The notes beneath the pieces are model-generated. The model had not been told where the DNA came from. It did not search any database and saw nothing but the letters and a program-made list of their open reading frames with translations. Both the position numbers and the translations under genes were made by a program. From Bacteroides faecium (GTDB taxonomy: Bacteria > Bacteroidota > Bacteroidia > Bacteroidales > Bacteroidaceae), in the NCBI RefSeq assembly GCF_012113595.1, contig NZ_CP050831.1, positions 2,294,001-2,358,000 of the forward strand: a stretch of DNA of 64,000 nucleotides, in the 5' to 3' direction. Below are positions 61,543-64,000 of this stretch, in pieces (within the stretch, counting starts at the first letter, position 1; every line of letters starts with the position of its first letter).

Positions 61543-62682
61543 ATGAATAAACATAGATTCAATTATTTGGTGTTAGGAGGTATGGCCTTGCTGATGAGCG
61601 CTTGCAATAACAGCGAGAGTGACTTATTGGAACCTAAACTTTATTTTGAAAATAGGGAATATGTATTCTCGTTGGAAGATGAAAGTGAGGTAAAGAGTTT
61701 TGATTTATCTTCAAGACTTTCTTCCATGGTTTCTTCGCAGGTGGATGTGTCGTATGTCATCGCTGATAAAAGTGTGCTGGACGAATACAATACGCAGTAT
61801 GGGACAGCTTATGAGATGTTTGATGCGTCAAATGTAAAATTAAGCAGTGCGACTTCTACTATTCCAAGTGGAAAGTTGTATGCGGAAAACGTGCAACTGG
61901 AACTCTCTAATCTGGAGACGCTTGAAGAGGGAAAAACATATGCCTTGCCAGTGCGTGTACAGTCGACTTCTATATCGACTCTTCCCGGAACAAGCATTGC
62001 TTATTTCATTCTCTCTAAACCTCTAAAGATAACCAAAGTCGGTACATTCAATAGCAATTACATTTCTGTAAAATTCCCGGTTGGAACTTATTTCTCATCG
62101 TTCACTTATGAAGCATTGGTTTATATCGACAGATTTGGCGATAACAATACGATTATGGGGACTGAAGGCAAAATGATTCTTCGTATCGGTGACGCTGGAG
62201 GCGGGGTAACTCCTAGGGATATCCTGGAAGTCGCAGGAACACAGGGATATAAAGTTAAGGAGGCATTACAGGCGAAACGTTGGTATCATATCGCTTTGAC
62301 TTATGACCAACCTTTGGGAAAAACGGCTATTTATGTCAATGGAGCTAAATGGGCCGGCTCAGATTGGGGTATTCCAGGTTTTGACCCGAATTCAGATGTT
62401 GGTTTCAACATTGGCAAGATTCCGGGGTTCCAATGGGGGGAACGTCCGTTGTATGGTAAAATGTGTGAACTTCGTGTTTGGAGCGTAGCTCGTACGGAAA
62501 ATCAGCTTAAACAGAATGTGCTGGGCGTTGATCCGAAATCGGAAGGGTTAGCACTCTATTATAAGCTGAACGGAACGGAAGTTGAAGAAGGTGGAGTCAT
62601 TAAAGATGCTACCGGCCGCATAAACGGAACAACTAATGGTATAAGAATTGCCACACTGGATACTCCTGTGGCTATTGAGTAG
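61543..62682 (+). CDS. DUF1735 plus LamG-like lipoprotein
   Basis: A 379-residue lipoprotein with Cys21 (LMSACNNSE). Residues about 30-165 fit a DUF1735-type domain (YVFSLEDESEVKSFDL, YNTQYGTAYEMF, YALPVRVQS). Residues about 170-370 look like a LamG/concanavalin-type beta-sandwich (FTYEALVYIDRFG, RWYHIALTYDQPLGKTAIYVNG, CELRVWSVARTENQL). Both domains occur in surface glycan-binding proteins of N-glycan PULs. Last gene before a terminator, so probably the end of the operon. Confidence 0.82.
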   Translation: MNKHRFNYLVLGGMALLMSACNNSESDLLEPKLYFENREYVFSLEDESEVKSFDLSSRLSSMVSSQVDVSYVIADKSVLDEYNTQYGTAYEMFDASNVKLSSATSTIPSGKLYAENVQLELSNLETLEEGKTYALPVRVQSTSISTLPGTSIAYFILSKPLKITKVGTFNSNYISVKFPVGTYFSSFTYEALVYIDRFGDNNTIMGTEGKMILRIGDAGGGVTPRDILEVAGTQGYKVKEALQAKRWYHIALTYDQPLGKTAIYVNGAKWAGSDWGIPGFDPNSDVGFNIGKIPGFQWGERPLYGKMCELRVWSVARTENQLKQNVLGVDPKSEGLALYYKLNGTEVEEGGVIKDATGRINGTTNGIRIATLDTPVAIE

Positions 62683-62791
62683 TGGCAAACATATGTTTTT
62701 AAAATACCAATAAGTTTAGATCAGTTAATTGGCGTATAAAAGAAATGAAATTGAATAAACTTAGGCTGTTTTTTAGATAAAAGAAAGAAGG

Positions 62792-62828
62792 AAACCTGCG
62801 AATTAAGCAAATGTTTGTTCGCAGGTTT
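62792..62828 (+). terminator. Terminator of the GH18 PUL
   Basis: AAACCTGCGAA (62792-62802) pairs with TTCGCAGGTTT (62818-62828), followed by TCTTATCTTTT. Confidence 0.85.
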
Positions 62829-62883
62829 TCTTATCTTTTAACAAAAGGAATTTTAGTCATATTTAAATTTTCTCTAAAAAGTT

Positions 62884-62913
62884 TTTGTTTCACATATAAA
62901 ATATATTTCTTTG
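62884..62913 (+). promoter_or_regulatory. Probable promoter of the second ECF sigma gene
   Basis: TTTG (62884-62887) is 18 bases from TTTCTTTG (62906-62913), a one-base variant of TAnnTTTG. Confidence 0.5.
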
Positions 62914-62943
62914 CAGCTGTTTAATACTTATGGAACTGCTTGA

Positions 62944-63486
62944 ATGGCTCAAATCAACTTCAATTCGATATATACAGCTTATTACAGGAAAGCTTTCCTG
63001 TTTACCTTGTCGTATGTCCACAACGACCAAGTTGCAGAGGATATCGTTTCGGAGGCAATCATTCATCTATGGGAATTGAGCAAAGAGCGGGAGATTCCGA
63101 GTATTGAAGCTATATTGATCACTTATATCCGCAGTAAATCACTAAATTATCTGAAACATATACAGGCACAGGAAAATGTTTATCAAACTCTGCTTGATAA
63201 GGGACAGCGCGAACTGGAGATTCGCATATCTACATTGGAAGCCTGCGATCCTAATGAAATACTATCAGAAGAATTACGGGCAAAAGTAAAGACGCTATTG
63301 GCTAGTATGCCTGAGAAAACCCGCATTGCTTTCGTACGCGACCGGTTGGATGGTAAATCTCATAAAGAGATAGCCGAAGAATTAGGGATAAGTGTGAAAG
63401 GGGTAGAATATCATATCACTAGGGCGGTTAAAATGCTACGAGACAATCTCAAAGACTATGCACCATTTTTATTTTTCTTCATTTAA
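62944..63486 (+). CDS. ECF RNA polymerase sigma factor (second PUL)
   Basis: A 180-residue ECF factor. Region 2: YYRKAFLFTLSYVHNDQVAEDIVSEAIIHLWELSK; region 4: KTRIAFVRDRLDGKSHKEIAEELGISVKGVEYHITRAVKMLRDNLKDY. It ends in a hydrophobic FLFFFI tail like the first factor. The FecR gene follows after 149 bases. It likely controls a PUL that extends to the right of the window. Confidence 0.92.
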   Translation: MAQINFNSIYTAYYRKAFLFTLSYVHNDQVAEDIVSEAIIHLWELSKEREIPSIEAILITYIRSKSLNYLKHIQAQENVYQTLLDKGQRELEIRISTLEACDPNEILSEELRAKVKTLLASMPEKTRIAFVRDRLDGKSHKEIAEELGISVKGVEYHITRAVKMLRDNLKDYAPFLFFFI

Positions 63487-63635
63487 AGCGACAGTATAGG
63501 GCTGTTATTTCTACTTTTTGGGGGTAATAACAAAAAAAATCGCATTTCTTACTAGGGAATATGCTTGGTGGGTGGTATTCTTAATGAAGGGGGCAAGTAA
63601 CCTTGCTTATTCCTGTTTATAAACTATACGTTATT

Positions 63636-64000
63636 ATGAATAAAGAATTACTATTGAAATATATTTCAGGCAAGGCATCCCAACAAGAGAAAGAAGAGGT
63701 TGCCACTTGGATTGATGCAGATGCTGCCAATCTCAAGGAGTTCATTTCACTTCGTAAAAGTTACGATGCATTCCTATGGCAGGATACGGAAAGTCTCTCT
63801 CGGAAAACGAAAAAGACTTTTTCGTTGCGTCCCGTTGCACGGCGGGTGTGGCAGGTTGCAGCTGTGTTTGCGGTGGCTTTCGGCTTGAGCTATATAATGA
63901 TACAGGCCTTCCAAAAAGAAAATGTAGAGATGCAGACTGTTTACGTGCCTGCTGGACAGCGTACTCAAGTAACACTTGCTGATGGAACCACGGTATGGGT
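63636..64000 (+). CDS. FecR-type anti-sigma factor (3' end outside window)
   Basis: The ATG at 63636 starts a frame that is open to the window's end, 121 codons so far. MNKELLLKYISGKASQQEKEEVATWI is the usual anti-sigma N-terminus, followed by a membrane span (about 70-90, VWQVAAVFAVAFGLSYIMI) and the start of the FecR domain (VYVPAGQRTQVTLADGTTVWV). Partner of the sigma factor before it. Confidence 0.9.
   Translation, partial: MNKELLLKYISGKASQQEKEEVATWIDADAANLKEFISLRKSYDAFLWQDTESLSRKTKKTFSLRPVARRVWQVAAVFAVAFGLSYIMIQAFQKENVEMQTVYVPAGQRTQVTLADGTTVW

Overview
The window comes from a gut Bacteroides chromosome. Three things point there: Bacteroidetes-type promoters (-7 box TAnnTTTG, many with a TTTG-like -33 box) before most operons; many lipoproteins with a Cys at about residue 20; and a complete starch utilization (sus) locus. 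The outer-membrane amylase in that locus is not the B. thetaiotaomicron SusG type. It has two N-terminal carbohydrate-binding regions before its GH13 domain, as described for Bacteroides ovatus, so B. ovatus or a close relative is the best guess. No 16S gene is present to settle the species.

Layout. 1-8046: the end of a polysaccharide utilization locus (PUL) with a GH16 endo-glycanase (5' end cut off), two paralogous fimbrillin-like/GLUG-repeat lipoproteins and a GH2 enzyme. 8154-9492: an iron-sulfur assembly protein (SufT/DUF59), an LpxH-like hydrolase, and an array of six GTTTC-GAAAC palindromes. 9571-25515: the sus locus. susR reads right; susA and susBCDEF plus the amylase gene read left. 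SusR activates, SusG-like amylase and SusCDEF bind, cut and import maltooligosaccharides, and SusA (GH13) and SusB (GH97) finish them in the periplasm. 25589-33488: alkaline phosphatase, efp, rpmH, and an operon of PASTA protein, RluD, Ddl, acyltransferase, NigD-like lipoprotein and rhodanese. 33525-40109: argF' (N-succinylornithine type) and proA, then about 1 kb of structured non-coding DNA and two fimbrillin-like lipoproteins, then proB. 40187-49036: an aminotransferase remnant, a DUF2007 protein, murI, two Skp/OmpH chaperones, bamA, uppS, a DUF6242 lipoprotein and ribD. 49037-53339: prmC, recX, pyrE, an SRPBCC protein, argH, and tRNA-Gly and tRNA-Leu genes. 53617-62828: an ECF sigma/anti-sigma controlled PUL with SusC-like (STN) and SusD-like proteins, a GH18 enzyme and a DUF1735/LamG-like lipoprotein. 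62884-64000: a second ECF sigma gene and the start of its FecR anti-sigma gene.

Most genes belong to known families. The less explained parts are non-coding. A conserved element lies exactly 25 nt from the -7 boxes of both susA and susB and is a candidate SusR site. The palindrome array after lpxH has a 22-25 nt period. The region between proA and proB holds two sets of overlapping inverted repeats whose hairpins exclude one another. I found no CRISPR array, insertion sequence or phage, and nothing I would call a clearly new protein system.
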